Shown: positions 21,592-33,109 of the stretch, piece after piece
Layout of the letters: each line of letters starts with the position of its first letter
Numbering within the stretch: the stretch's first letter is position 1
Assembly: GCF_023065955.2 (NCBI RefSeq)
Contig: NW_026622997.1
Coordinates: 16,720,001 to 16,784,000 of the forward strand
Direction of reading: 5' to 3'
Length of the DNA: 64,000 nt
Origin: Ursus arctos
Taxonomy: Eukaryota; Chordata; Mammalia; Carnivora; Ursidae
The notes under the pieces: model-generated
Told to the model about the DNA's origin: nothing
What the model saw: the letters and a program-made list of their open reading frames with translations, nothing else
Database searches by the model: none
Program-made: the position numbers and the translations under genes

Positions 21592-23394
21592 CATTCCGTT
21601 CTGTGTGGGTGCATGCACAGACCTAAGCATTCTGCAGAGGCAACTTTAGATATATGAGTGTCAGGGTCTGATATATAGAAACAGATAATTGCTGTTACGC
21701 GATCCTGAGCTTATATAGTAAATCCTCTCTTCTCTACGCTTCATACCCAGCAGAATTATGCAGAGGTAATTTTACTTAGTGGATTATGGCCATTTATCAC
21801 AGAGTAAATCTTTGCCAGATCCCTGCAAAAGGAATAGAGCACTAGGAACTGGCTTCTACCCGAAGAGTCAAAACCTTGAGTACATCCCTCACAGCCCTGT
21901 TTGCATGCGTAATGACCTCCCCTGGGCAAGCAAATCTACAACAGCATGCCCAAGGCAAGTCCTTTTCTATGCAGCCTTCCCGGTGTTTGCGGTATATTCA
22001 TTCAAGCTGCCTTAAGGTCATCTAAGCACGCTGAAGCAGAAGTTATGGAAAGTGATCTCCAAAACTCTAAAAACAGCTGCAAATCTTAAAGGGATGTTTT
22101 CTGATATACTACAGTGCAAACTGACCCTGCCTCATCCCTTTTATCCCCTATGTGATAAATGGTTTCGGAGGACAGAGGAACTGGGCAAAGGACGGGGAAA
22201 AACATATTTTGACTTTATCTCGTTCCCCCTCCTCTACAGAACGACACTTAGCATAATTTGTCACTCACACGAATCTCAGGCAAACTGCTAGGAGCCCCTC
22301 ATGAAAACTGGAAATTCTTCATTCTAGCCGTTGATGTAGAGGCCTTTCTTTCCTTGTCACTCCCCTGGGGGAGATGGCAGGGCTTGAAGAATGCAAATTA
22401 ACGAATTCTTCACATATTTTGGAGTCCCTCCCATGCTCTGTACTGGACTTGGAGAAGAGTAGTGCTGAGTCTTCCCCTCCTTGTCCCCACATTCTGCCTC
22501 TAGGCTGATCCTGGCTTCAATGTGAGTTCTTTGTTCTATGATATCTTCAGGGTGGAGAAGGCAGACCCCTTGTGCACCTGCCGTTGATGAGAAAGTTTAT
22601 GATCCTTCCTTCGCTACTAATATTCATTCCATGCAGTATATGAGCCTCTAGTGACAAAACCATCTTCAAAGCAATGATCACTCTAATAAATAAGCGTTTG
22701 CTGTCTTGAAGTGTTTGGCAAGCTATTTATTTTCCAAACAGGCCCACAAGGGCTCTAGGGTTGCCCGGTTCAAAAGCACACTTCCATCAAGCGTGTTCGC
22801 TGTTAGCTAGGCTTTTCATTTGGAAGGAACAGGAAAGCTCAATTTGGTAATCTCAGTTCTTGGGAGATTCTTTTAATGAAAAGCATAGCTACTGGGAAAC
22901 AGACACTTCATGGCAGTCCCAAATCAATCACTGTCTACACCCCTTCATGGTGGGCCCTCCAGGACCCGGGCACTTCTTCCCATCTCATTGCCATTTCCGC
23001 AACAAGTGTTCATGACTTCTGGTCATCTCTACTTTTTCCTGGAGCAAGGTGAACAGTAAATTCTTATTTTTCTCCCATTACCAAAATCCCAAGTGAAAGA
23101 ATGCATTTGTCCTAACAAATGAATATTGACTCTGTTGGGGCTGACCTTTTATATTGAGTCATCTCATAGGATTCTGTCAACCTAAGTGTTGGTAGTCCCC
23201 TTCTTGGTCCAGTTCATTAGATCTGGATGTTTAAAGTGGCACACTATATGAGATCTGCACAGGGAACTGCTTATGACTGCTTTTCCTGCAAGGCACGTGG
23301 GCAAGGCCATTGTCCTCAGAGAGCACATTAGATGTGGCCCGTACCATGACTGACACTTCCAGTATAACATCAGGCCATAATGATGCAGGAAAGA
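21592..23394. other. No recognised feature, 1.8 kb
   Basis: Unique sequence of moderate AT content. Frames of up to 79 codons with no domain. A faint L2-like segment near 22400-22460 is not strong enough to call. Confidence 0.4.
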
Positions 23395-24164
23395 TGTTAG
23401 AGTTCAAAGCCAACAGCCAAGAAAGAATTCTTGAGATGTCTTTGGTGCAAAAAGGTGGTTTTATTAAAGCACAATGGCAGGACCTCTGGGCAGAAAGAGA
23501 TGCACTGGGGTAGTGAAGAATGGCCCATTACGTACTTTCAAGTTAAGAGAGGGTGAGGGAGAGCGTAAGTCTCTAAGGAATTTTGGAAGCAAGGTTTCCA
23601 GGACCTTGGGGGCACTAGCTTTGTTAGGAAAAGGTCACTTATTACTGTCTAATCAAATCTTAGTCATGAGACTCTTCAGATGTATATCAGTGGGTCATGT
23701 GCTTGGGGAATGATTGTCAATATGTATTTTGGGGGGGTCTCTATAAAAGAAGTTTCCAAAGGAATTTTTTTTTTTAAGATTTTATTTATTTATTTGACAG
23801 AGAGAGAGACAGCCAGCGAGAGAGGGAACACAGGCAGGGGGAGTGGGAGAGGAAGAAGCAGGCTCCCAGCAGAGGAGCCTGATGTGGGGCTCGATCCCAG
23901 ACTGCCGGGATCACACCCTGAGCCGAAGGCAGACACTTAACAACTGAGCCACCCAGGTGCCCCTCCAAAGGAATTTTTATATGTTCAAATAGACTTATAG
24001 GACCCTGGGGGTCGGGCTAAGATTGCCTTTTGCCCTTAGCAAAGTATTAACATCAATGAAGCTGAGTCCCTAAAGGAATGTCACTCTGCCCATTTCAAGG
24101 ACTTGCCAGTGGGCTATAAGTAGTAAGGAAATTTAATAATTTTTCAAGGCCTTTGTTTCCCACA
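23395..24164 (-). mobile_element. Probable solo LTR (ERV1-like), minus strand, split by a SINE
   Basis: Excluding the SINE, about 560 bp that begins TG and ends CA. On the minus strand there is an AATAAA signal (complement of 23460-23465). It is followed within about 70 bp by 'gcaccaaagacatctc' and 'aagaattctttcttgg' and a terminal '..aaca', the order I know from R-U5 regions of class I LTRs. No internal retroviral genes, primer-binding site or second LTR were found. No clear 4-6 bp TSD was found, so the ends are approximate. Confidence 0.6.
23770..23963 (-). mobile_element. Can-SINE, young subtype, minus strand, inside the LTR
   Basis: Complement of the young subtype: 'aagattttatttatttattt', 'gacagccagcgagagaggga', 'gaggaagaagcaggctccca', 'gatcacaccctgagccgaag', 'ccacccaggtgcccc'. 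Perfect 15-bp TSD 'tccaaaggaattttt' at 23755-23769 and 23964-23978. It dates the LTR as older. Confidence 0.96.
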
Positions 24165-24259
24165 TCAATAAAAAGACTGTATTCACAAGGACAGATATAA
24201 TCAGCTTGTGTTTCCAATCCAGTTTCTAAGACTGTTGCATATTTGCCTACAGTTTTGGT

Positions 24260-24268
<9 letters not shown>

Positions 24269-24290
<22 letters not shown>

Positions 24291-24459
24291 AGAGAGGGAG
24301 AGTGGGGGGAGGGGCAGAAGAAGAGGGAGAGACAATCTCAAGCAGGCTCATGCCCAGCACAGAACCTGCCGTGGGGTTCGATCTCACAACCCCAAGACCA
24401 CAACCTGAGCCTAAATCAAGAGTCAGACACTTAACCGACTGAGCCACCCAGGTGCCCCT
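24269..24459 (-). mobile_element. Can-SINE, diverged, minus strand
   Basis: A (TTTTG)n tail complement, a GA/G-rich tract, 'aatctcaagcaggctcatgc', 'gagtcagacacttaaccgac' and 'tgagccacccaggtgcccct'. The tail has turned into a GTTTT repeat. TSD not clear. Confidence 0.9.
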
Positions 24460-25681
24460 GCACATAGATTTGTAATATTGAGGATCTGGCTAAGGTTTTC
24501 ATCAAAATACTGACTGAAAAGCATAAATCTTTTCCACCTAAATCTTTAGTTTTTTGCTTTCCATGAACTTGGATTGTGATGGCATAAGGCATAGTTATAG
24601 GAAAGGTAGCAATAACAACTTATGAGAACTGAAAGATGTGTTTGGCCTTTAGGGAATGTTAGATAAGGCTGGATGGTGGCCAGCAGTTGAATTTAAAAAG
24701 AGGACCTACTATTAATTAGGCAGGCAGAGTAACAGAAGATCGTGATTCTGGATAGCATCCTAATGACAGGAAGTGAGGGGCTATGTAGCTATCAAAAAGA
24801 ATTATCCAGTAGACATAGGCATTATCTGAGTGCCTATTCTTTTATGAAATACATAGCCAGCTGGAAATTCAATTGGGAGATAGGGGGGAGAAAAAGAAAT
24901 ATTTGTGTTCAACCTGTATCATCTTTGGATTCAGATATTTACGACGCTCGGCTATGGGCATTCCAGAAGAGCTGTGGCCCCGTCTTTAGTGTAGCTGTGT
25001 TTTAGGCAGGACGAATGAAATACGTTCAGTTCACGTGCATTGTGAGCTGTGCTGTTGATTGAACAGGCAAGGCTGACAGCAGTCTGTGGCTTTGCTTGTG
25101 TATTGTCTGTGTAATGTCAGGAACCCTGGTTTCAAGAGTGTTGTCTTGTCATCTCCCTGCATCCCTTGCCCAGGTGGGTTGCAGCAAATGCACAGATTCG
25201 TTTGTGTTGGGTATCCAGGTGGGTAACTAGGAATACTCTGTGTGGGGGTCAAGTGCTTCACACTCACAAAAATCAGATCCACCCTGGATTAGTGTTGGTT
25301 CAAAGTATAAGAATTAAATTGAAAAGCATTAATTTTTTTAATGTGCGTATTTAAGACAGATTCTTTGCTCTCCTTGTGCTTCGAAATGTATGGGGTGCCA
25401 TAAGTAAAACAATAGGGAATGTGAATGGGCTTTGCCTATGGCCTCATGACATATGGCGAGAGAACCTTTAACTTCAAATTTACTTTTTAAACCTATTTGG
25501 TTATAGTCCAAACCACATGGATTTTTCAGTGTAATAAAAACATATTTATAGAGTGTCATCATGCGCTTGCTTTGATAAGCAAATCTGCGGCGGATTCCAA
25601 AATAGCATTTTTCAGCCTCAAGGAGCTTTTGATCAAATTATGGAGAAAGACAGTCGTAAAAGTCACCATGGTTATAGAAAT
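24460..25681. other. No recognised feature
   Basis: Unique sequence. Frames of 74-93 codons at 24742-25778 on both strands show no domain. Confidence 0.4.
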
Positions 25682-25872
25682 GAACATTTATTGCATGTTA
25701 AGATGCTTTAAATGGATTTCCAGCCATATACAAAAATATTATAAATTATTGTCTCATTTTCACAAAGGAAAATATTAAGTCCGTGGGGCTAAGTGGCAAG
25801 CCCAAGTAACCAGATGTAAGATTCAAATTTAGGTTACCTGAATTTAAGTCTGCATTTTTCTATTATATCATG
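25682..25872 (-). mobile_element. MIR SINE, minus strand
   Basis: Complement order: 'gaacatttattgcatgttaa', 'ttgtctcattttcacaaagg', 'aagtggcaagcccaagtaac', 'cagatgtaagattcaaattt', 'gtctgcatttttctatta'. Confidence 0.7.
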
Positions 25873-26009
25873 TTCAATACATAAAATAGTGAAATAATAA
25901 ATAACCGCTATATGAGTAATTGCTCTAGAAATTCAGAGAAGGAAAAGATCAACACAAGATATCAATTAGTCCTATACTTGCTTTTACAGGAGATGGTGCT
26001 AGAATGCAT

Positions 26010-26155
26010 TCACACACACGCGATACCTACACGCACATACACCTATACACATACGTACACACATACACATATGCATGCTGGTATATACCTAGATACTCAT
26101 CCACGCATACACACACATACATGATGATATAAGTGTAGATACGCATGCACACATA
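26010..26155 (+). repeat. Degenerate CA/CATA-rich tract
   Basis: Long stretch of ACACAC, CACATAC and ATACAC words with interruptions. It looks like a decayed (CA)n microsatellite. Its repeating translation gives spurious frames on both strands. Confidence 0.85.
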
Positions 26156-26864
26156 CTGTAGAGAGAAAGAGAAAGCAAACATGAAACTCCTTCTAGGAGG
26201 CTGTAGTCTAAGAAGAAACACAGGACATTGCCATGAAAACAATGCATTTCATTAGAGTTGACACGTAGACTAGCACTGAGTTTCACCCACTATAATCGCG
26301 CATGTTGCCGTCCAATAGAAGAGGCTCCTGTGTCCACCCTCCCCCTTTGTCTCCATAGGCTAAAATAGATAAAAGCGTGCCCATTAGGTTAACATGTAAG
26401 GGTAGGAATAGTTCTTTCTTGGTTTGCTCAGGAAGGAAACCTCAAACAGCAGTTACATCTTATTCCTGGCTGTCTCAAAGCAATGCCCAGGAGTGGTACA
26501 GGGGTGACTAATCACTGCGGGCCTGCCAGGCTAGTCGTTGGCAGCAGGATCAGCGGGAAAACAGAAGGGAGGTTCAGGCTTCTTCTCTTGGGGGAAGCAA
26601 CAGTGTTTTTACAATGTCTTGAGTCAAGAGTCTCTGGTATCACAAAACTGATTTAGAAGTTTCTTAGGGTCTGAATGCTGGTCCTGAAAGCAGGCCTCAT
26701 GTCCCAGGAACCAGATGCCCTCTTACATGCCTTGTTGAGTATAAACCGCTTTTCCTTTTGCCAATATGGTTTTATTCATTTATTTCTATTATATTATATG
26801 TATTACATCGTTTATATCATATTCATTTATATTATTCATTCATTAATCCTTCGTCATGGCTTTA
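26156..26864. other. No recognised feature; AT-rich end
   Basis: Unique sequence turning into ATT/TATA-rich sequence at 26765-26860. Confidence 0.45.
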
Positions 26865-26945
26865 TTTATGTATTCATTCATTCATTCATTCACTTAAAAA
26901 ATATTTACTGAGTTGCCTACTTTGTGCAAATTAACAGGGCACATT
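26865..26945 (-). mobile_element. L2 3' end with (ATTC)n, minus strand
   Basis: (ATTC)n at 26871-26892, then 'aaatatttactgagttgcct' and 'actttgtgcaaa', the complement of the L2 3' end with its (GAAT)n tail. Confidence 0.6.
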
Positions 26946-27336
26946 TCACTGATTACACTCACCCAGTTGCTGATGTCTGCTCTGACATCCCTGAAGAGAA
27001 TTCTTTCTTGACAGGACAATCCTTCAAAGGTCATTGTGCAAATAACAGCATAGCAGTTTTGTCATTTTAAAATGACAACTACAAGGAAAAGTAAAACTTT
27101 TCTTCTTAAGGCAGTTTTTCCCCTGCCTTTGGATATTCAAAAAAATACCAACGTGGTGATGGGAGACACTGTATATTCTGTCCCAGTAAATGAGACCTTT
27201 GTTATAATAGTCTACCTATACACCCTTTATTGTTTAAAATATAACACAAGGTTCAATTATAAAGGAATGTGACTGGTTTTCTTACGCTACTCATAAATTG
27301 ATGGTAATCCAAAACCAGGAGCTTCTAATCTTTTTT

Positions 27337-27376
<40 letters not shown>

Positions 27377-28204
27377 GACCAAGCCAGTATTATAAATGCA
27401 TGGCTTTCTCAGGAGAGTCATTTGAATAGGAAAAGAATTCCTGCCACAAATTCTGATAGTTTGTTGATCATCAATTTCAAAGCATCAGATACAAGGAATG
27501 ATTCAGTCCAAAGTGTGGTATTTGCTATATAATTGGGTCTAAGGTTCAGAAACCAGTATAAAAGTAAGAATAGAAGGGAAAAAATTAAATTGCCTGTTTC
27601 TGGAAACTGTCAGTTGTCAGTGGTTGTACATATGTGCTTTGGGGTTGCTCAGGATCGGTATTAAGTGACAGATGCCCTTGCCACACTATTGCAAGTAGTT
27701 AAGTGTCAAGGAAGCTAGCCGTCTGGAAATTGCGATTCTGAAGTTGAGTTCAAAGTGACAGCTGTTTCCAGAGTACAAGAGGAAAGCCCTTCAATGCCCA
27801 CCGTCAACAATCTTGATAAAAGTAGTCATTTTGTTTGTTTCCTCTCCTTTAAAAACACTTAGCCAAGCCTCAGTGTCAGAAAAAAATGGACACTTAAAAT
27901 TACAGCTGTATATAAAAATATTCCATCTATGAAATTACATGTTTTTTAACTACCAAGTTAAATCACCTCTGGTAGTGAGTTTTGGGAAACAGAAGGGGGT
28001 GTGGGGGCAGACATCATGCCCTGACTTCTATAACTAAGGGAAAATTATAAGTTTTATCTAAATTCAGAAAGGTTGGGAATAAGCTGTCAAGCCATGGGTG
28101 ATGTACTATACCAAGGAAAATATTTCACTTAGCAAAGCAATTGAGAAGTGGGACCATTTTCCAACTGACTGAAAAAGAGATGACTTGAATGGACAGTTCT
28201 CATA
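26946..28204. other. Unique sequence
   Basis: Nothing recognised apart from the TG repeat at 27339-27375. Confidence 0.4.
27339..27375 (+). repeat. (GT)n microsatellite
   Basis: About 18 uninterrupted GT units. Confidence 0.97.
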
Positions 28205-28275
28205 GAATATTTGAATAGGAGGGAGCTTAGAGATCACCCCTTCATTTTACAGTTGGGACAACTGTGAGGCAGAAA
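28205..28275 (-). mobile_element. Possible MIR3/L3-type fragment
   Basis: 'agggagcttagagatcaccc' followed by 'ttcattttacagttgggac' resembles the same ancient segment as 7345-7440. Confidence 0.35.
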
Positions 28276-29292
28276 CCTCCAGGCTGAGTCAGGGGTAATG
28301 CCAACCTTTGATGGAAAGCCAGAATGATGCGTCAGTTTTTTTCTACTAATAATGTTGTCTTTTAAATTAGAACATTATTATTATTGTTGTTGTTGTTGTA
28401 GTTAAGAACCCAGTAGGTATTTAAAAGCAGATGTAAAGCATAAGAATTTCAAAGTTACATTTCTCTGTGTTTACTTCCTTTACAAAAGCCACCAGTATCC
28501 TCCCATGAATGTGAAAGGCAGAAGGGTCTTTCATGGGGCAAATCTTACATATTCACAGCCAAGGCTGGAAAAGTTCTGATCCTGTGCAACGGTTTCCCAG
28601 AACACTGATGAAAAGAACAGTCGAAGATGTATTTGGGGGAGTTTATTCCAACCTGCCTTTACACAAAGGCCGAGAAGGCTGGAAGAAAGAACTCCGTTTG
28701 CTTCTGATTTACAGTCAGGCTCCTCCGACAGGCTGGCAGATACTGCTCAGAATCAATCTCCTGTTAGGCTGGGGTCGAATGCTAAATCACAGCTCTCCTC
28801 CTCAAGGGATTCTGGCAGGAACAAGGCTCGGGGGGTTGACCCCGTGGGTCCTAGGGCTTTCACCAACTGCATTGCTCTACCCAGAGTGACCTTTCTAGAC
28901 AGGAACCAGCATCTCCGCATCTCAGAATGAGTAAGAGAGCAAATGGTAGAAACCACGGCTTCCACCTCTGCCCTGGCCTGAGCCAGGGGATTCAAGAGGG
29001 CACTTGGGTCCATTAACAGCATATTCGGGCAAATTAAATGAGAGAAAATGAGCACTGCCAAAGCCACAGCTTCCCTCTCCAAGTTCCCCATTGTATCAAC
29101 TGGTGTAACTAGTCGCCATATTTTCATTTGCACCATTTAGCAAGATGTGGGCTTTGCAGAAATGAAACCCCTTTTCTTCTTTCCAGCGACAAAAATCTAG
29201 AGACTACAAGGAAGAGAGGCATGTTATCTTGTCAGAGTTATTTTTAAAGATTTTGAATAACCTAGCCATGATGTACAAAATCCCGTATTTTT
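28276..29292. other. Unique sequence with longish open frames
   Basis: A trinucleotide patch (ATT then GTT) lies at 28376-28400. Frames of 118 codons (28533-28889, plus) and 127 codons (28753-29136, minus) overlap. Neither shows a motif, and such lengths are expected by chance at this base composition. Confidence 0.4.
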
Positions 29293-29490
29293 TTAAGATT
29301 TATTTTTTTAAGATTATTTATTTATTTATTTGAGAGACAGAGCATGAGCAGGAAGGAGGAGCAGAGGGGGAGGGAGAAGCAGACTCCCCACTGAGCAGGG
29401 AGCCTGACACAGAGCTCGATCCCAGGACCCCAAAATCATGACCTGAGCCAAAAGCAGACGCTTAACTGACTGAGCCACCCAGGAGCCCCA
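29293..29490 (-). mobile_element. Can-SINE, minus strand
   Basis: A doubled tail complement ('ttttttaagatttattttt' then 'ttaagattatttatttattt'), GA tract, 'agcagactccccactgagca', 'aatcatgacctgagcc', ending 'ccacccaggagcccc'. No TSD recognised. The tail duplication is unusual. Confidence 0.93.
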
Positions 29491-29529
29491 TGACTTATTG
29501 AATCATTTTGGAGAGAATGAGAGCCAGAG

Positions 29530-29693
29530 TGCCTGAGTGAGAGAAGCAGAGGGAGAGAGAGAGAGAGAATCTCAAGCACACTCCCTGCTGAGCACAGAGC
29601 CCCATGCAGGGCTCGATCTCAGGACCCTGAGATCACAACCCAAGCCGAAACCAAGAGTCAGATGCTTAACCAACTGCACCACCCAGGCACCCC
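29530..29693 (-). mobile_element. Can-SINE, tail-less, minus strand
   Basis: GA tract, 'caagcacactccctgctgag', 'gctcgatctcaggaccctga', 'aaccaagagtcagatgctta', 'caccacccaggcaccccc'. The A-rich tail complement is missing on the left. It follows the preceding SINE in the same orientation with only about 40 bp between. Confidence 0.88.
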
Positions 29694-30479
29694 CAAAGTC
29701 ACATATTTTTAATGAGGACCTCATAGAGTGATGGAGAGGAAGGAAATATAATGAAAGAGAGAATTTCATCAGGACTCTGATGATCCATTAGGCTCTAATT
29801 ATCTATGAAATTATATTTCATGTTGAGACACTATTATGATTTTGAGATGGAATAAGATACCAATATTCACTCACATTTGTTATTATTCTTAACTATCAAA
29901 ATACTAATAAAGTGAGGAGTTAGTTACTAGACAATGTAAATTAATCTGGCAGAGAACAGTGGCCAAGGCCTTTTTGGGCCCATTGCATGCATAATATTCT
30001 AGTGCTCATTTATAACAACACCAAACAAATTTAAAACATTGTCTGTGCCTTCCAGCAGTAGTAATTTTGGAAAGAGATAAGACATGTAGGAGTAGAGTAC
30101 AGCGTGAGGCAGAATTTGATTAAGTGCTAAACTGAGGCCATAGAACATAAAGGCTTATGTACATTTTCGGGGACGAGAGGGAGGACATGAGTTAAACTTT
30201 GAAAGGAAGACAGGACCTGAAGAAGCAAGAGTATTTAGAGAAGAAAGGAAGAAGTCACTCAGCTGAAGAGCTGTATCACTTTCTTGTTGAAGTTCTTTGG
30301 ATGATACACACCACCATTTCTTTGTTCTTCTTTGTTAATACTCACTGTCCCCAATTTCTCTATTCTCTTTTCCTCTTAAATTACCTGGGTTCATGTGTTT
30401 GCTTTGCTTATTTGCCTTACTGCTTTTGCTGAGACCACTAATGCCTCAATCCTATTAAATCTAAAGGTCAAGTCCTACA
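29694..30479. other. No recognised feature
   Basis: AT-rich unique sequence leading into the L2. Confidence 0.45.
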
Positions 30480-30978
30480 TCCTGTCTTTCTAGACCTGTC
30501 AGCATCATCAGTGATGGTGGGACCCACCCCACTTCCATTGGCAAACTTCCCTCACATGCCTGGCTTCCCACGCAGCCTCTCCTCCTGGTTTGCCTCCAGA
30601 GTCACTGGTAGATTACTCCCAGACTCCTTCAAAGTCCCTGATCTCTTAATATTGGACTGCCTCAGACCTAGGTCATTGGTCCTCTCTTCTCCATCTACAC
30701 CAACTCCCTTGGTAGTCTCCTCTGGTCTCATGATTTTAAATAACACATAAGCAGAAATAACTTCCAAATGTATGTTCTGAGCCCAGACAACTCTTCCAAA
30801 CTCTGTAGTCGTATATCTAACTACTCTTCAACATTTCTACCTGAATGCCCAACATATGTCCAAAACTGAACTCCTCATCTGTGGCCATTAAAACGTGCTC
30901 TACCCTCAGCCTTTCTGTCCAAGTGGATGGCTGCAATCATCTTCCTGTTTGCCTAGTCTAAAACCCTGGAGTCATTAC

Positions 30979-31188
30979 CTTTTTTTTTTTTCTTGAGTGA
31001 GAGAGAGAAAATGTGCACACATGAATGGGGGTGGGGGAGGAGCAGAGGGAGACAGAGAGAGAGAATTTTAAGCAGCCTCCACGCTCAGCTAGGGACTGAT
31101 ATGGGTCTCAATTTCACGACCCTGAGATTGTGACCTGAGCAGAAATCATGAGTCAGATGCTTAAGCAACTCAGCCACCCAGGCACCCC
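30979..31188 (-). mobile_element. Can-SINE, diverged, minus strand, inside L2
   Basis: T run, GA tract, 'ggggaggagcagagggagac', 'tttcacgaccctgagattgt', 'gcttaagcaactcagccacc' and 'caggcacccc'. 'gagtcatt' before and 'gaagtcatt' after suggest a decayed TSD. Confidence 0.9.
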
Positions 31189-31391
31189 ACCGTGAAGTCA
31201 TTTTTGACTCTTTCTTTCTATTTTCACCTACATCTGGAAATATTAAAAGAAATTTGTAGTGTTTGACCACATCTTGCCACTTCCATTGGTACAACTTTAC
31301 TTCATGCCACCATGGTATCTCTCTTGGTTCATTCCAACAGCCTTGAAATACATCCCTATTTCTACTTTTTCCCCACTGGAAATCTATTCCC

Positions 31392-31439
31392 ACTGACGGC
31401 TGAGAAAAAAACAAAAAATAAAAAATAAATTTTTAAAAA
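31392..31439 (+). mobile_element. 48-bp, almost tail-only retro-insertion in L2
   Basis: The 13-mer 'gaaatctattccc' occurs at 31379-31391 and 31440-31452. Between them are 'actgacggctgag' and about 35 bp of A-rich tail with AATAAAT words. The L2 reads through if the insert and one 13-mer are removed. This is the signature of target-primed reverse transcription that stopped just after the tail. Confidence 0.75.
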
Positions 31440-31990
31440 GAAATCTATTCCCAAAACAGAAGCCAAAGTGATCTTTTAAAATGAAAGGCTATGTTACTCA
31501 TCTGGCTCAAAACCCCTTACAGCTTTCCAGTTTCCCTTGGACTAAAAGCCAAAATCCCTACAGCGACTGACAGGGCCTTTGTGGTCTGGGATCCTGTCAC
31601 CTCTACCCCTGTTCCCTAGAATCGTCCTGCTGGATCACTCTGATCCAGCCACAGTGACCTCCCCTCTTTTTTGGAACACATCAGATAAGCTTGTGCCTCA
31701 CAGCCTTTTCGCTGTTTCCTGTGCCTGAAATGCTGTCCCCCAGATATCACATGGCTCACTCTCTGAACTCCTTCAAGTACCTGCTCGAGGGTCCTTCACC
31801 TCAGCAAAACCCCCTCTAACTCCCCCATTTTATATTGCAAACTACTTGCCCAGTCGCAGTTTATATTGTTCATCATTTGTGCCCCTGAGAAAATGTAAGC
31901 TCCATAAGACCAGTGATCCTTGTCTGTTTTGTTTAATAAGAAAGACCACATAGCATGTGCCTAGTGAGTATTTACCGAATGAAGGAGCAG

Positions 31991-32359
31991 AGACAGGCCA
32001 TGGCTACCTTATAGAAAGAGGGTATTATTGGATGTGCACAGGATGGGTCAAAGAATCTAAAGAAAAGTGATGAACTAGGCTTTCATAAAGACTTGAATTC
32101 ATCTCCTCAGGTCCCCACATCGGGCTAAATTATGATCTCCATTTGGATCAAGGTCTAAATTGCAGAAAGAGAGTTCTGATTGGCCTACATTGGTCATCTG
32201 CCTGACCCTTGGCCAGGGGAGAGTGGGGCAGCTTGATGGACCATTCTATCTAAACTGGCTCCCATGGGGAAAGAACAATTCCTCTCTTTAAAATCAGTGA
32301 GCTGTTATTTTTTAAAAGGAGACTGAATAATAAGCAAACACAATAGACGGCCTATTCAG
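31991..32359. other. No recognised feature
   Basis: Unique sequence between two L2 pieces. Confidence 0.45.
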
Positions 32360-32585
32360 TAGTCATTCAGCCAGCATTGACTGAGGGCTAACTCTGTCTC
32401 TTACTGGGCTGCTCACAGTGGGGGGCATGGGAGGGACAGACACATAAGCAAATATATGCAATACAATAGGCTAAGCTTCTATGGCGATATAGAAAAGAAC
32501 CACTGCTGCTCTCCGCAATGAGGGAGAAGAGAAGTAAGTGAACCTTTTTAGAGGCCCTGAGATGTTTCATTACAGAGAATCTCAG
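32360..32585 (-). mobile_element. L2 LINE fragment, minus strand
   Basis: 'cattcagccagcattgactg', 'agggctaactctgtctctta' and 'agcaaatatatgcaatacaa' follow the complement of the L2 end with heavy divergence. Confidence 0.45.
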
Positions 32586-33109
32586 CATTTCATCCTTCAA
32601 TCCTGTCACCTATGGTTGCTAAAAGGTTGCTGGTTTAGACCTTCTTTCATGGCGGTTTGAGGTACTTCCTCTTGTTCTCTGCCTGGGATGGAGGAATATA
32701 TTTAAGGAATCAGATCAGCTCAAATAGCCAGAGATGAATAAGACCCCAGGAACTTGTCACTCATCGCACTTCCTCCACAAATGAAGTGACCTGAGCAAAG
32801 CTTTACAGTGAAGTATGAACATGGTGTCCTCGGGGAGAAGTGAAGAGACCAGACCTTTGGCAACAGCAGGTGCTCGCGCAGCAACCTTAGGAAAGAGACA
32901 AGAGGCAGCCGAGCGGAGTGGCTGAATGCAACGGCAGGCAGGGCGTGAAGCCGCCTGCTTGGGAGAGTTTCTTCGCCTCGCTAAGACTCACCTCTAGAAG
33001 GAGGAGAAAATATGCCAGAGCCATAAGCTTCATTCAGAAGATCAAGTGAGGGCATGAGTTACCATGTGTAGTACAGCCAGCACAGAGCCCCATACCAAAT
33101 AGGCAGCCG
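32586..33109. other. Mostly unassigned; possible MIR at 32920-33100
   Basis: 'ctctagaaggaggagaaaat' followed by 'acagccagcacagagcccca' is in the order expected of a diverged plus-strand MIR. I do not call it. Confidence 0.35.

Larger units (their letters stand above)
30480..31990 (+). mobile_element. Long L2 LINE, ORF2 end and 3' region, plus strand
   Basis: Collinear with L2 over about 1.25 kb after removing insertions. In order: 'cattggtcctctcttctcca' and 'ctcatgattttaaataac', then 'ctgaatgcccaacatatgtc' and 'caaaactgaactcctcatct'. Next come 'cctggagtcatt' (SINE gap) and 'gactctttctttc', then 'gccaaagtgatcttttaaaa', 'aaaaccccttacagctttcc' and 'cagggcctttgtggtctggg'. The end is 'atgtaagctccataagacc'. 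The reverse-transcriptase-end coding part is broken. L2 is extinct in placentals. Confidence 0.85.

Noticed and set aside
23395..24164. Full endogenous retrovirus
   Set aside because: Only one LTR-like block is present; there are no gag, pol or env remnants on either side.
26010..26155. CRISPR-like or coding repeat
   Set aside because: It is a decayed CA microsatellite with no regular spacer.
28753..29136. 127-codon minus-strand frame with a fairly protein-like composition
   Set aside because: I recognise no family, it overlaps a 118-codon plus frame, and no splice or poly(A) context points to a gene or processed pseudogene.
32920..33100. Possible plus-strand MIR
   Set aside because: Only two short words fit and the core is missing.
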